The translations under genes were made by a program, and so were the position numbers. Of a stretch of 64,000 nucleotides of DNA, positions 57,901 through 60,478 are shown in pieces. Location of the stretch: NCBI GenBank assembly GCA_011037195.1, contig JAAEAF010004360.1, positions 17,318-81,317 of the forward strand, read 5' to 3'. A model generated the notes under the pieces. The model had not been told where the DNA came from, made no database searches, and saw only the letters and a list, made by a program, of their open reading frames with translations. Positions within the stretch are counted from its first letter, which is position 1; every line of letters begins with the position of its first letter. The DNA comes from Triatoma infestans. Lineage: Eukaryota > Arthropoda > Insecta > Hemiptera > Reduviidae.

Positions 57901-60478
57901 TCCAAACTTTACTAATGGTCACATGATAAAATGCAGTTGGAACTATAAAACTATTTTTCTTTATCATTTTTAAATAATACATATTTCTTTTAAAAGAAAT
58001 GATAATAGCTTTGAAAATCGAACTACTTTGGTTGAAACTTTAACAATACCAAGTATTGTTATTAACTGATCTGAACATCACCGGTTAATTAATAATTTAG
58101 TCAAACAATAATAAATTATTTCATTGTAATGTCTATTAAAGTTAATCATTACAAAAATCTTGCCATACTACAGATATAAGAATAATGAAAATTTATTAAA
58201 AAGTAAAAAAAAAAAAAATTGTTCTATCACTTTATCGTGGGAGATTTTAAAACCTTTAATCTCATGAAATGGATTATAATTAAGAAAAATCTATTTGATT
58301 TTAGGTTGCCATTTCATTTATTCAATAATTATTACACTTAAAATTTAAAACAAATATAATTTTATTTCGATTATATCTCAAATTATTTATTTCTTAAATT
58401 TTTGTAATCAGGAAAATTTAGAATATAAATATTATATAATTATTATTGTTGCTTTCGTTGTAATTTTGAAATTTAAAAAATAAAAACTATATTAATGTTT
58501 AATTTTATGTAATGCATCTGATGGTTTCTTTATTATATTATATATATTTTGTTTAACTAATATTATTTGTTATAAATGGAATGTCTATATTTATTATGCT
58601 ACATTGGAATATTATTAATATTTTAGGCATTATGCTTTTTGATATATATACTTTTATTTGTTAGTTTATATAGAATAAATTTGTCTATTAGCTTTTAGGG
58701 TTAGTCATGTTTAAAATAGTTCAAAGTATTATATTATGTTTTATATGTGCGTATGAGCAGTTAGAAGATGAAATGGAAATAGACGATGAACTGGAACGCG
58801 AATTAGCGGGCGAACAACTCGAAGAAGAAGAAGAAGATGATTTATGTATGCAGCTCGCTCTTGAACAGGATGCTATCCATCGGCCACTAGCTAAAGTTCT
58901 ATCATTGCCAGCTAATTTCACATTTTCCGAAGAGAGCTCAACAAGTCCCAACAGTTAGTAACAATTATATTTGAATTTTTTAAAGTTCCGCATCTATTGT
59001 CATTCAACACATTGTGTTCTTCTTGATTGAAAGTTTAGATAAAGATTGAAATTTTAGTATAAACCGACGTTTCATCTATATAGCAATAGACTTCTTCAAG
59101 TTCAAAACAAAGCAATACTTGCAACCCCGAAACTAAGAGGGAACACTTAGACCTCGTTATATAATAGCCATCACAAGCAATGGGAAAATTTAGATCCGCC
59201 TTTTTAACTGCTTTGTTTCTGAAACCATCTATTCTGATCCTTGCCAGTGTTGGTATAATTACTAAGCCAACACTATCCAGAAGAAGCCTATTGCAAAATA
59301 GGCGAAAATACTAAATCATCGACACGATCAAAAAATAATTTTGTTTATATAAAACTATAAAATTTATTATTTTTATTTTTTATAGTCTTCATTACAAATA
59401 CTATTAACTTTTAGACAATAGAATAACCACCACCCAGAGTTGAGCATCCACTTAAGTGTCCAATCAATTGTCTTATAATTTTATATCAGTAGCATTTTAT
59501 CAGATGCTCTGAAGATGGGTGAAAGCTTCCGGGAATATGCAAGTGGCAAAGTTTATTACAATTTTGTCATTTAAACCAAATTCGAAATCACATTTTTTTA
59601 TATACTGCAACAAGACACGTGACAAGACTGACAAGATAGATCATGTTTTGAGGCTGGAAGGAGAAGCTACAATGCGTAATTTTTGCAACTCTGGGATATT
59701 TTATCCCATTATTTATATTTCTGTAAAGAGTTCGATTGAAAATTCACGATATCATATACTTCATTACATATACCTACATTTACAACCATCAATATTTTGA
59801 TATTTAATTTAACCAATTCAATATTTATATTGAATTGAACCAATTCAATATTTATATATCTACATTTACATATACTTCAATTTATAGCAGATTTTGATTT
59901 ACAAAAAGAATTGATTTACTTTATATCCTTTATTACAAATTTAATTTCAGATTCAAGAAATAGAAGAGCTTCATCAAATTCGTGGAAAGATATTAGAGAA
60001 AATGCTGTATCCAAAAATACTAGAAGGCGACAAACACTTCAAGGACCAATGCTTATTCCTCCAGCTTATCCAGCAGTTGGTTATACATCTGTCTACACTA
60101 CACATCACGATAGAGAGAGGGTAATAATCTACTTACAAATTTACTTTTGTAGAATTTAATATATTATCTTTTAAAAATAATTTATTTTTACACTACATAC
60201 ACTTTAAATACATATGTTTACAGTTACGTGTGACAAAACAGCATTCAGTAGATGATGGTTCACCAGTAATTACCGTAAGTAGTGCACCAGGTAATGGTGG
60301 TGGACGATTAGTTAGCGTTGCTGAATCTGTTGGAGGCAGTGCCGGAGCTGGTTGTAATCAAGAATCACCAGAATCATTATCACCTGGGGTAATATTAATT
60401 CCACCACCATATTCAGAAGCAGAGAATAATGCTAATAATATTCCAGAAGATCCTGGTGCTCCGCAAGAAAAACTGCAG
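6827..60478 (+). CDS. Ca-alpha1T: T-type (Cav3) voltage-gated calcium channel alpha-1 subunit, multi-exon, partial at both ends
   Basis: This span is the visible part of one spliced gene; the exons are listed separately. The protein is the pore-forming subunit of a low-voltage-activated calcium channel in the plasma membrane. Seen directly: 21 constitutive exons on one strand, each bounded by AG and GT, with phases that match throughout and about 1,295 codons. Pore motifs are TQEDW (domain II), SSRDGW (III) and TGDNW (IV), so the filter residues are E, D, D. Cav3 channels have EEDD, whereas high-voltage-activated channels have EEEE. Arginine/lysine-rich S4 segments are seen in III ([14 protein letters not shown]) and IV ([16 protein letters not shown]). 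The linker keeps the T-type signature IITHTAATP. Domain I, II S1 to mid S5 and the end of the C-tail are outside the window. The Drosophila-style symbol is assigned by family recognition, not by a search. Confidence 0.95.
6984..7439. other. AT-rich intron, no gene seen
   Basis: Poly-A runs and (AT)n tracts after the domain II turret exon. No coding segment recognised. Confidence 0.5.
7729..8631 (-). mobile_element. hAT-type DNA transposon, internally deleted
   Basis: Terminal inverted repeats CAGGGGTTCTTAACC at 7729 and its complement ending at 8631 are typical of hAT (Charlie-like) elements. They are flanked by 8-bp target duplications GGTTAAAG (7721-7728) and CGTTAAAG (8632-8639), matching at 7 of 8. 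The 903-bp element keeps only the 3' part of a transposase on the minus strand. Confidence 0.9.
7939..8211 (-). pseudogene. hAT transposase C-terminal fragment
   Basis: The frame reads [20 protein letters not shown] and [20 protein letters not shown], followed by EDAIRLGI. This is the hAT dimerisation region (FGSTYLCESxFSxMNxIKSxxRSRLxDxxL) of transposases related to ZBED5/SCAND3-like proteins. The catalytic N-terminal part is missing, and a second fragment at 8319-8555 is in poor condition. It is not functional. Confidence 0.8.
9941..10229. other. No gene recognised
   Basis: Mixed intronic sequence between two LINE relics; nothing supported. Confidence 0.35.
10230..10650 (+). mobile_element. 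LINE 3' end relic, I-like
   Basis: Broken frames give [15 protein letters not shown] near 10398. This corresponds to the tail motif HxLCECxxLARIRFL, also present on the minus strand near 34130. The GC-rich block then ends in a pyrimidine-rich tail (cccctccttccccttattc). Only the 3' end is present. Confidence 0.6.
10831..10889 (+). pseudogene. Diverged copy of the II-III linker exon, out of order
   Basis: About 43 of 57 bases align without gaps to 17169-17225 inside the linker exon. Translated, [19 protein letters not shown] compares with [19 protein letters not shown]. It lies in the intron between the domain II turret exon and the domain II filter exon, where a linker exon cannot work. An AG precedes it at 10822-10823 and an AG|GT follows at 10898, but reading from that AG in phase 0 meets a stop. 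I infer an old duplicated fragment, no longer used. Confidence 0.55.
10890..11962. other. No gene recognised; one fragment of a foldback repeat
   Basis: Near 11680 the phrase cctgaagaagactattgcaa resembles segments near 37055 and 59280, suggesting a small foldback repeat. The 63-codon frame at 11481-11672 has no recognisable motif. Confidence 0.4.
11963..12125 (+). repeat. Copy of the GACCGGTTTCGG foldback repeat
   Basis: cattttgcggtcatcgaccg, gtttcgggcgtttacccac and atcttcag match the arm at 965-1070. The open frame over it is repeat-derived. Confidence 0.7.
12126..12655. other. AT-rich intron, no gene seen
   Basis: No coding or repeat signal recognised. Confidence 0.4.
12656..13190. other. 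GC-richer block of unknown nature
   Basis: The block stands out from its surroundings and contains partial internal repetition: ggccagctttggcgacagat, agacagcggccggctgggcc and agatagcggctggctggagc. No protein frame is recognised. It is probably an unclassified repeat. Confidence 0.4.
13191..14275. other. AT-rich, T-run-rich intron
   Basis: Dense T runs, including 13980-14025 and 14090-14108, end at the domain II filter exon. No gene seen. Confidence 0.5.
14276..14431 (+). CDS. Ca-alpha1T: Cav3 exon: domain II selectivity filter and S6
   Basis: The acceptor is ccatttag and the donor is gaggtaaaa; phase is 0 to 0, 52 codons. It starts [15 protein letters not shown], with the filter glutamate of domain II. 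It continues through S6 ([19 protein letters not shown]) and ends EGFSSE, where the II-III linker begins. This stretch is nearly identical to vertebrate Cav3 channels, so the identification is firm. Confidence 0.97.
14549..15455 (+). repeat. Family Z repeat, interrupted by a SINE
   Basis: The start (gtgaagcattcacacattttt) and two modules match copies at 32468 and 56268. The modules carry gaaaatcgagaaaaatgaaa, cgcactttc and aattctaattaattttgttt. A SINE of family C is inserted at 14591-14824, flanked by a ttctcta duplication. Confidence 0.75.
14591..14824 (+). repeat. tRNA-derived SINE, family C, copy 1
   Basis: The head has box A-like tagctaagtggttagcg and box B-like gggttcgagtcc. The body reads ccggaggccggcagtgcact and cgggcgccaatgaccttgga, ending in a run of 14 A. 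The repeat ttctcta occurs on both sides, consistent with target-primed insertion. Inverted copies are at 45934 and 61390. Confidence 0.85.
15425..16215. repeat. Inverted pair of GACCGGTTTCGG foldback copies
   Basis: A forward arm at 15425-15545 (attttccatgatagcctg ... catcgaccggtttcgggtg) and a reverse arm at about 16065-16210 (catcctgatgatgggc ... agctctgcggaaccaacc) face each other. A second short forward piece lies at 15838-15900. The small minus-strand ORFs here (15653-15859, 16009-16248) are repeat-derived. Confidence 0.75.
16216..17133. other. Intron, no gene; GC-richer fragment at 16560-16770
   Basis: The GC-richer fragment (ctccaggatcctgcgatttc ...) looks like a transposon tail but carries no recognisable protein. 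Confidence 0.4.
17134..17268 (+). CDS. Ca-alpha1T: Cav3 exon: start of II-III linker, charged helix
   Basis: The acceptor is ccattttcag and the donor is catgtaatg; phase is 0 to 0, 45 codons. It begins [19 protein letters not shown], a highly charged stretch that looks helical and directly follows IIS6. It then becomes Ser/Tyr/Cys-rich ([14 protein letters not shown]). It is cytoplasmic. A diverged copy of its middle part lies at 10831-10889, upstream and out of order. Confidence 0.88.
17269..17695. other. Intron, no gene seen
   Basis: AT-rich, A-rich plus strand; nothing recognised. Confidence 0.4.
17696..17876 (+). repeat. tRNA-derived SINE, family B, copy 2
   Basis: Box A-like ttggtgtagtggttatgaat and box B-like gtacgagtcccg are followed by the family B body (catgacacctaatttattag, ttggacgttaagc). 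It is diverged and shortened at the 3' end. Confidence 0.78.
18085..18310 (+). repeat. Family Z repeat, 3' fragment
   Basis: It contains gatatgttcggtcac, tttttgagatattctgttca, ggctcaggggatctaaat and gacatgatcgcaatatttcc. These correspond to the last third of family Z copies. Confidence 0.5.
18763..18872 (+). repeat. SINE family B, tail-only copy
   Basis: gtataactgctaaatttata, agacacctaagcctgtctga and aaaaaataggcattacttta match the body of family B; the tRNA-like head and part of the body are missing. Confidence 0.7.
18873..19443. other. Intron, no gene seen
   Basis: Nothing recognised apart from short A and T runs. Confidence 0.35.
19444..19665 (+). CDS. Ca-alpha1T: Cav3 exon: II-III linker with HTAATP motif
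   Basis: The donor tctgtg|gtaagt is clear and gives phase 0. The start is uncertain. The frame is open from 19426. An AG before 19444 gives phase 0 and a start [12 protein letters not shown]; a second AG before 19495 also gives phase 0 and a start MLSQGAP. Neither has a good pyrimidine tract. From 19495 the sequence reads [20 protein letters not shown]. In Cav3 channels the linker carries the same element (PLIIHTAATP). The exon end falls after SIDSIDCSV. Confidence 0.8.
19666..23128. other. 3.5-kb intron, no gene or clear repeat
   Basis: A fragment near 20222 (attgtcgaaacgttagc) has the look of a foldback element terminus. The minus-strand frame at 21430-21648 has a Cys-x2-Cys pair near its end but no convincing family. 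Nothing else is supported. Confidence 0.4.
23129..23271 (+). CDS. Ca-alpha1T: Cav3 exon: II-III linker, Pro/Asn-rich
   Basis: The acceptor is ctatttaaag and the donor is cagtc|gtaagt; phase is 0 to 2. It encodes [17 protein letters not shown], then an Asn-rich part (NNLNPNSNN) and a basic Ser-rich part ([10 protein letters not shown]). It is cytoplasmic with no domain fold recognised. It is supported by consensus splice sites and phase agreement with both neighbours. Confidence 0.85.
23492..23629 (+). CDS. Ca-alpha1T: Cav3 exon: II-III linker, basic [10 protein letters not shown] motif
   Basis: The acceptor is tatatttaag; the donor is ccaat|gttagt. Phase is 2 to 2. It reads [20 protein letters not shown] followed by [11 protein letters not shown]. 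Vertebrate Cav3 linkers have a comparable RRSSRNSLGR segment at this point, so the frame is well supported. The basic serines are plausible kinase sites (inference). The exon end at phase 2 matters because two downstream exons (23703 and 26038) could both follow it. Confidence 0.86.
23703..23847 (+). CDS. Ca-alpha1T: Cav3 exon: II-III linker, His/Ser-rich
   Basis: The acceptor is ttcttactag; the donor is ccacaa|gtaaat. Phase is 2 to 0, 145 nt. It encodes [17 protein letters not shown], a Ser-rich part ([16 protein letters not shown]) and ends GDQLYCPQ. It is cytoplasmic. It may be spliced as an alternative to the segment at 26038-26143, which has identical phases. Confidence 0.8.
23848..26037. 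other. Intron, no other gene seen
   Basis: There is a poly-C run near 24850. A second good acceptor (cattgcttcattacag) before 25967 leads quickly to a stop in the expected phase. Confidence 0.4.
26038..26143 (+). CDS. Ca-alpha1T: Candidate alternative linker exon, possible mutually exclusive partner of 23703-23847
   Basis: A good pyrimidine-rich acceptor (attattcttttag) precedes 26038, and caa|gtaaaa is a usable donor. In the frame entered from the phase-2 exon ending at 23629, 106 nt read through without a stop as (I)[17 protein letters not shown] ... KKEECPAKQ. They leave at phase 0, exactly what exon 26344 needs. Exon 23703-23847 has the same phases (2 in, 0 out), so either could fill the slot, but both together would shift the frame. 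Composition is more gene-like than the surrounding AT-rich intron. No homology is recognised; it could be chance, since another frame is also open here to 26229. Confidence 0.42.
26344..26481 (+). CDS. Ca-alpha1T: Cav3 exon: II-III linker, Ser/Pro/Gln-rich
   Basis: The acceptor is ggaaatcag; the donor is ttaaag|gtttct, with GT but a weak context. Phase is 0 to 0, 46 codons. It encodes [20 protein letters not shown], then [20 protein letters not shown]. It is low-complexity cytoplasmic linker sequence. Phases fit both neighbours. Confidence 0.82.
26568..26851 (+). CDS. Ca-alpha1T: Cav3 exon: end of II-III linker into domain III
   Basis: The acceptor is tatttttcag; the donor is aataa|gtgagt. 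Phase is 0 to 2, 284 nt. The first two thirds are Gly/Thr/Pro-rich linker ([20 protein letters not shown]). The end reads [18 protein letters not shown], which matches the conserved Cav3 pre-IIIS1 segment ([20 protein letters not shown]). The two open frames on this stretch in other registers are shadows. Confidence 0.92.
26852..27739. other. Intron, no gene; repeated phrase
   Basis: Between 27360 and 27550 a loosely repeated phrase (aaattcaaaat, ggaact/aaactctaaa, agtgtagagagaa) recurs several times. It may be a degenerate tandem repeat. No coding signal is recognised. Confidence 0.4.
27740..28790 (+). mobile_element. LINE relic with RNase H, I-like
   Basis: Plus-strand frames give [40 protein letters not shown] and a tail near 28085 (GTLIGPDP). 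This is the RNase H start (YTDGS) and the FQAE element of I-clade LINEs. The FQAE segment is shared with the minus-strand relic at 37090-37860. Multiple stops and frameshifts. Confidence 0.75.
28791..29376. other. Intron, no gene seen
   Basis: Contains a short (tctaa)n stretch near 28872 and nothing else recognised. Confidence 0.35.
29377..29569 (+). CDS. Ca-alpha1T: Cav3 exon: domain III S1-S2
   Basis: The acceptor is tttttatag; the donor is gtaaag|gtaatc. Phase is 2 to 0. It reads [16 protein letters not shown], then S1 ([16 protein letters not shown]) and S2 ([16 protein letters not shown]). This is the canonical start of Cav3 domain III. Confidence 0.95.
29570..32467. other. 2.9-kb intron, no gene or recognised repeat
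   Basis: Unique-looking AT-rich sequence. Open frames at 30185 and 30521 have no motif. Confidence 0.4.
32468..33478 (+). repeat. Family Z repeat, near full-length reference copy
   Basis: It begins aatctggtgtgaaacactca then cacaactttctcttact, and ends tacttcctcttactagg ... gtaagagaaagt. The end sequence taagagaaagt is the complement of the start actttctctta. Inside are modules repeated every ~300 bases, each with gtagatctttg, gaaaatcgt(t/c)g, gagaaa(a)ttgc and cacttccgg(t/c)t. No protein frame. It may be a non-autonomous DNA element. Confidence 0.75.
33546..35690 (+). repeat. Family Z repeat split by a LINE
   Basis: The 5' part (33546-33980) starts ggtatgaaacactcacacga. The 3' part resumes after 35190 with the element's own continuation (gtggtactttagaggaaag) and ends tcgcaatattttctcttac near 35660. 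The interruption is an antisense LINE copy. Confidence 0.75.
33990..35190 (-). mobile_element. 5'-truncated LINE with RNase H, I-like, lightly decayed
   Basis: On the minus strand, 35190 down to 34810 encodes reverse transcriptase end/connection sequence ([20 protein letters not shown]). After a frame break the RNase H follows: [20 protein letters not shown] (catalytic Asp), [20 protein letters not shown]. The tail has [14 protein letters not shown], a stop, then CRFC and [15 protein letters not shown]. One stop and one or two frame breaks make it inactive, but it is the best-preserved LINE here. The similar phrase attat(c/a)ttggtgtta at both edges may be a diverged target duplication. Confidence 0.88.
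35850..36530 (+). repeat. Family Z repeat, partial
   Basis: Contains ggttctttagaggaaagcta, the gaaaattgcgaaaaattagg module and the end gactcgatcactatgcttcc tcttat. The small open frame at 36523 follows it and is not recognised. Confidence 0.65.
36792..36941 (+). CDS. Ca-alpha1T: Cav3 exon: domain III S2-S3
   Basis: The acceptor is atttcatttcag; the donor is cttagg|gtaagt. Phase is 0 to 0, 50 codons. It reads [20 protein letters not shown], then S3 ([17 protein letters not shown]), ending RIFNILR at the first S4 arginine. The preceding 7.2-kb intron is filled with family Z repeats and a LINE. Confidence 0.95.
37010..37860 (-). mobile_element. LINE 3' end relic with RNase H, I-like
   Basis: The minus strand encodes [20 protein letters not shown], then [14 protein letters not shown]. 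Further on it reads [19 protein letters not shown] and, after a frame break, [17 protein letters not shown]. The first block matches the plus-strand relic at 27740, so both belong to one family. The region 37010-37125 may be a separate small foldback fragment (cgagtttcgcccatattgca). Confidence 0.72.
37861..38407. other. Intron; unclassified repeat fragment
   Basis: The phrase gattcttgccagtgttggca near 38227 recurs near 59238 (gatccttgccagtgttggta), so at least 38190-38260 belongs to a dispersed repeat. No gene. Confidence 0.4.
38408..38569 (+). CDS. Ca-alpha1T: Cav3 exon: domain III S4-S5
   Basis: The acceptor is attttttcag; the donor is gttcag|gtatgt. Phase is 0 to 0, 54 codons. It encodes the voltage sensor [20 protein letters not shown], then [20 protein letters not shown] and S5 [14 protein letters not shown]. 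Residues are regularly spaced Arg at every third position, as expected of S4. Confidence 0.97.
38570..38929. other. Intron, no gene seen
   Basis: AT-rich; nothing recognised. Confidence 0.35.
38930..39440 (-). repeat. Family Z repeat, inverted partial copy
   Basis: Reading the minus strand gives the Z 3' half in order: gaactcaggggatctgaaaa, ccggtaaaaactcaatttcg, aatatttctattaagagata. The plus strand shows the complement from 38930 to about 39160 and further module pieces to 39440. Confidence 0.6.
40080..40300. repeat. Long palindrome (foldback element), arms about 100 bp
   Basis: The inner arms 40129-40180 and 40200-40252 are almost exact complements (cttcagtagggcacatct ... agatgtgccctactgaag). 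The outer arms to about 40088 and 40292 match with more differences (atcttag ... ctaagat). The centre is about 19 nt and itself partly palindromic. The outer part carries cgttcccgaaacgttaag, a phrase typical of foldback/MITE ends. Confidence 0.88.
40301..41183. other. AT-rich intron, no gene seen
   Basis: T and A runs near 40680-40700 and 40890-40910. Nothing coding before the domain III pore exon. Confidence 0.45.
41184..41402 (+). CDS. Ca-alpha1T: Cav3 exon: domain III pore loop and filter
   Basis: The acceptor is ttttaaatag; the donor is caacag|gttagt. Phase is 0 to 0, 73 codons. It reads [12 protein letters not shown], a turret with possible N-glycosylation (NKTD), [20 protein letters not shown] and [20 protein letters not shown]. 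The Asp of SSRDGW is the domain III filter residue typical of T-type channels. The first Met is internal, not a start codon. Confidence 0.97.
41403..42379. other. Intron; GAT microsatellite and possible family Z fragment
   Basis: A (gat)n tract starts at 41412. A stretch at about 41930-42010 (cctaggaaaatgtctcaaat ... agaaaatcgtaagagcg) resembles a family Z module. No gene. Confidence 0.4.
42380..42800 (-). mobile_element. LINE relic, reverse transcriptase C-terminal region
   Basis: Minus-strand frames read [35 protein letters not shown], then [10 protein letters not shown]. This matches the post-catalytic region of common insect LINEs (ETWTLTKADExRLxxWExKIL ... GVWRIRTNxEIYxLYxExDIV). The overlapping plus-strand frames are shadows. 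Confidence 0.75.
42801..43066. other. Intron, no gene seen
   Basis: AT-rich with A runs before the IIIS6 exon. Confidence 0.35.
43067..43259 (+). CDS. Ca-alpha1T: Cav3 exon: domain III S6 and III-IV linker
   Basis: The acceptor is cttttttttag; the donor is agaagaa|gtaagt. Phase is 0 to 1. It reads [20 protein letters not shown], then S6 ([17 protein letters not shown]) and a strongly charged linker ([20 protein letters not shown]). It is noticeably richer in C at third codon positions than adjoining exons. Confidence 0.97.
43260..43923. other. Intron; foldback-like fragment
   Basis: attacgtttcggatacctt ... gctcttcctcaggatttg (43618-43660) is the complement of a cctgagga ... cgaaacgta foldback terminus. 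No gene. Confidence 0.4.
43924..44118 (+). repeat. tRNA-derived SINE, family B, copy 3
   Basis: Box A-like gttggtgtagtggttatgag and box B-like attcgagtccca, then the family B body ending aaaaaataggcattacttta. A run of 11 C sits between the two boxes. Confidence 0.82.
44119..44649. other. AT-rich intron, no gene seen
   Basis: Nothing recognised. Confidence 0.35.
44650..45245 (-). mobile_element. LINE relic, reverse transcriptase 3' half
   Basis: The minus strand gives [19 protein letters not shown] then [10 protein letters not shown] and, after breaks, RLGKQ. This is the segment after the catalytic box (LGLKINxxKT ... FKYLGSxI). The frames at 44666-44902 and 44781-44972 are the decayed downstream part. 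Confidence 0.65.
45246..45933. other. Intron, no gene; unclassified repeat
   Basis: The 99-codon frame at 45620-45919 has no recognisable motif; part of it (ccgaatttgaaatcggaagt) resembles family Z in reverse. Confidence 0.35.
45934..46164 (-). repeat. tRNA-derived SINE, family C, copy 2
   Basis: Inverted copy: box B complement ggactcgaacccgg, box A complement cgctaaccacttagcta, body complement ccggcctccgg. The tail is represented by T/A-rich sequence on its low-coordinate side. Confidence 0.84.
46165..48817. other. 2.7-kb AT-rich intron, no gene seen
   Basis: No coding segment was recognised in the III-IV linker intron. Confidence 0.45.
48818..49079 (+). CDS. Ca-alpha1T: Cav3 exon: domain IV S1-S2
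   Basis: The acceptor is atttgttgttag; the donor is gacaa|gtatgt. Phase is 1 to 2. It reads (R)[21 protein letters not shown]1 ([20 protein letters not shown]) and S2 ([20 protein letters not shown]), ending RLHIKDK. The upstream ATG at 48808 lies in the intron and is not a start. Confidence 0.96.
49165..49295 (+). CDS. Ca-alpha1T: Cav3 exon: domain IV S3 and first half of S4
   Basis: The acceptor is ttacgttttag; the donor is gccagag|gtaaac. Phase is 2 to 1. It reads [20 protein letters not shown], then [15 protein letters not shown], the first S4 arginines of domain IV. This exon is too short for an ORF scan but is nearly colinear with vertebrate Cav3. Confidence 0.96.
49296..50693. other. 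1.4-kb intron, no gene seen
   Basis: It contains a GC-richer stretch near 49970-50110 that may be a repeat fragment. The plus-strand frame at 50600 merely runs into the IVS4-S5 exon. Confidence 0.4.
50694..50843 (+). CDS. Ca-alpha1T: Cav3 exon: domain IV S4 end and S5
   Basis: The acceptor is atgtctatttcag; the donor is cgattag|gtaatg. Phase is 1 to 1. It reads [32 protein letters not shown], then S5 ([18 protein letters not shown]). This completes S4 and S5 of domain IV. Confidence 0.97.
50937..51226 (+). CDS. Ca-alpha1T: Cav3 exon: domain IV pore, filter and S6
   Basis: The acceptor is caattaaaatag; the donor is aaacag|gtaatt. Phase is 1 to 0, 290 nt. It encodes [20 protein letters not shown], then [20 protein letters not shown] with the domain IV filter Asp. 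A Cys-rich loop follows ([14 protein letters not shown]), then S6 ([18 protein letters not shown]) and KHLEESHKQ. It is clearly GC-richer than neighbouring exons. Its donor is the branch point for the alternative C-tails at 51983, 53447 and 58761. Confidence 0.97.
51227..51982. other. T-rich intron
   Basis: Very T-rich on the plus strand, with many runs longer than 8. No coding signal. Confidence 0.45.
51983..52072 (+). CDS. Ca-alpha1T: Candidate alternative terminal exon giving a truncated C-tail
   Basis: After the T-rich tract ttccttgttggtgtacag, a phase-0 frame reads [29 protein letters not shown] and stops at TAG (52070-52072). If spliced from 51226 it would end the channel 29 residues after the IVS6 motif KHLEESHKQ. 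The 90 nt are about half G+C, in sharp contrast to the surrounding 2.2-kb intron. An AATAAA hexamer lies 85 nt downstream. No homology is recognised. It could instead be a stop-containing exon that triggers decay, or an unrelated insertion. Confidence 0.5.
   Translation, partial: CAWCERGSHMAGHTSTTFTPIPDTILFPS
52157..52162 (+). promoter_or_regulatory. Possible polyadenylation signal AATAAA
   Basis: A canonical hexamer lies 85 nt after the stop of the candidate terminal exon. In DNA this AT-rich such hexamers are common by chance, so it is only supportive. Confidence 0.25.
53447..53539 (+). CDS. Ca-alpha1T: Cav3 cassette exon after IVS6 (31 codons)
   Basis: The acceptor is ctctataacag; the donor is acattg|gtgaga. 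Phase is 0 to 0. It reads [20 protein letters not shown] then [11 protein letters not shown]. The exon is an exact multiple of three and balanced in composition within very AT-rich intron. It sits between IVS6 (KHLEESHKQ) and the acidic tail exon (LEDEMEIDD). Insect T-type channels, as I recall them, run HKQ directly into a MEDEL-like acidic stretch, so this exon is probably optional rather than constitutive. Confidence 0.7.
53540..55009. other. AT-rich intron
   Basis: (TA)n at 54249-54270, long T and A runs and a G run near 54480. No gene seen. Confidence 0.45.
55023..55695 (+). mobile_element. 5'-truncated LINE copy with 13-bp target duplication, I-like
   Basis: The plus strand encodes the end of RNase H ([20 protein letters not shown], then [15 protein letters not shown]) with frame breaks. 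The tail [16 protein letters not shown], then [20 protein letters not shown] follows, ending GKLPGKFI and a stop. The sequence aatttactagaca is present directly before (55010-55022) and after (55696-55708). This marks an insertion of 673 bp made by target-primed reverse transcription. Confidence 0.88.
55709..56267. other. Intron; GC-richer fragment 55995-56260
   Basis: The minus-strand frame 55961-56167 overlaps a fragment that may be LINE-derived, but no motif settles it. Confidence 0.35.
56268..57225 (+). repeat. Family Z repeat, near full-length copy
   Basis: It starts aaatctggtgtgaaacaccc and runs through the modules (gtagatctttgtatgtgtag, gaaaatcgtcggagccattt), the trait ggatcccatggtgatacct and gtgaaaacacgaaatcg. 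It stops abruptly at ggcacg, before the usual end. Closely similar to 32468-33478. Confidence 0.78.
57226..57525. other. No gene recognised
   Basis: Mixed sequence between a family Z copy and a LINE relic. Confidence 0.35.
57526..57760 (+). mobile_element. LINE RNase H fragment
   Basis: The frame reads [20 protein letters not shown] then FMGFVG, equivalent to the HAxVEGNExADxxA ... FxG end of RNase H in I-type LINEs. Short, with stops. Confidence 0.5.
57761..58760. other. AT-rich intron, no gene seen
   Basis: Nothing recognised upstream of the acidic tail exon. Confidence 0.4.
58761..58953 (+). CDS. Ca-alpha1T: Cav3 exon: proximal C-tail, acidic
   Basis: The acceptor is gtatgagcag (58758 is an alternative, adding one Gln); the donor is ccaaca|gttagt. 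Phase is 0 to 1. It reads [20 protein letters not shown], a run of Glu/Asp, [20 protein letters not shown], and ends [10 protein letters not shown]. The acidic segment directly after IVS6 corresponds to the EAELEAELELEMK region of vertebrate Cav3 proteins. It is cytoplasmic. Confidence 0.9.
58954..59950. other. Intron; foldback-like fragments
   Basis: ctccttgccagtg-type phrase near 59238 and ctgaagatgggtgaaagcttc near 59509 resemble other dispersed foldback ends. The frame 59519-59800 has no recognised motif. Confidence 0.4.
59951..60120 (+). CDS. Ca-alpha1T: Cav3 exon: C-tail, basic then Pro/Tyr-rich
   Basis: The acceptor is tttaatttcag; the donor is gagagg|gtaata. Phase is 1 to 0. It reads [32 protein letters not shown], then [16 protein letters not shown]. 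It is cytoplasmic with no domain recognised. The PPAY element resembles a WW-domain ligand (inference). Confidence 0.87.
60224..60478 (+). CDS. Ca-alpha1T: Cav3 exon: C-tail, last exon recognised in the window
   Basis: The acceptor is tatgtttacag; the donor is ctgcag|gtagtt. Phase is 0 to 0, 85 codons. It reads [20 protein letters not shown], a Gly/Ser-rich stretch, [17 protein letters not shown] and APQEKLQ. A second PPxY-type element (PPPYSEA) echoes the PPAY of the previous exon. Because the exon ends in phase 0 at a donor with no stop, the coding sequence must continue beyond the window or in a downstream exon I did not find. Confidence 0.87.

Noticed and set aside
58721..58951. Ser-rich minus-strand frame
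   Set aside because: Complement of the Glu-rich tail exon; poly-Ser arises from antisense GAA/GAT codons.
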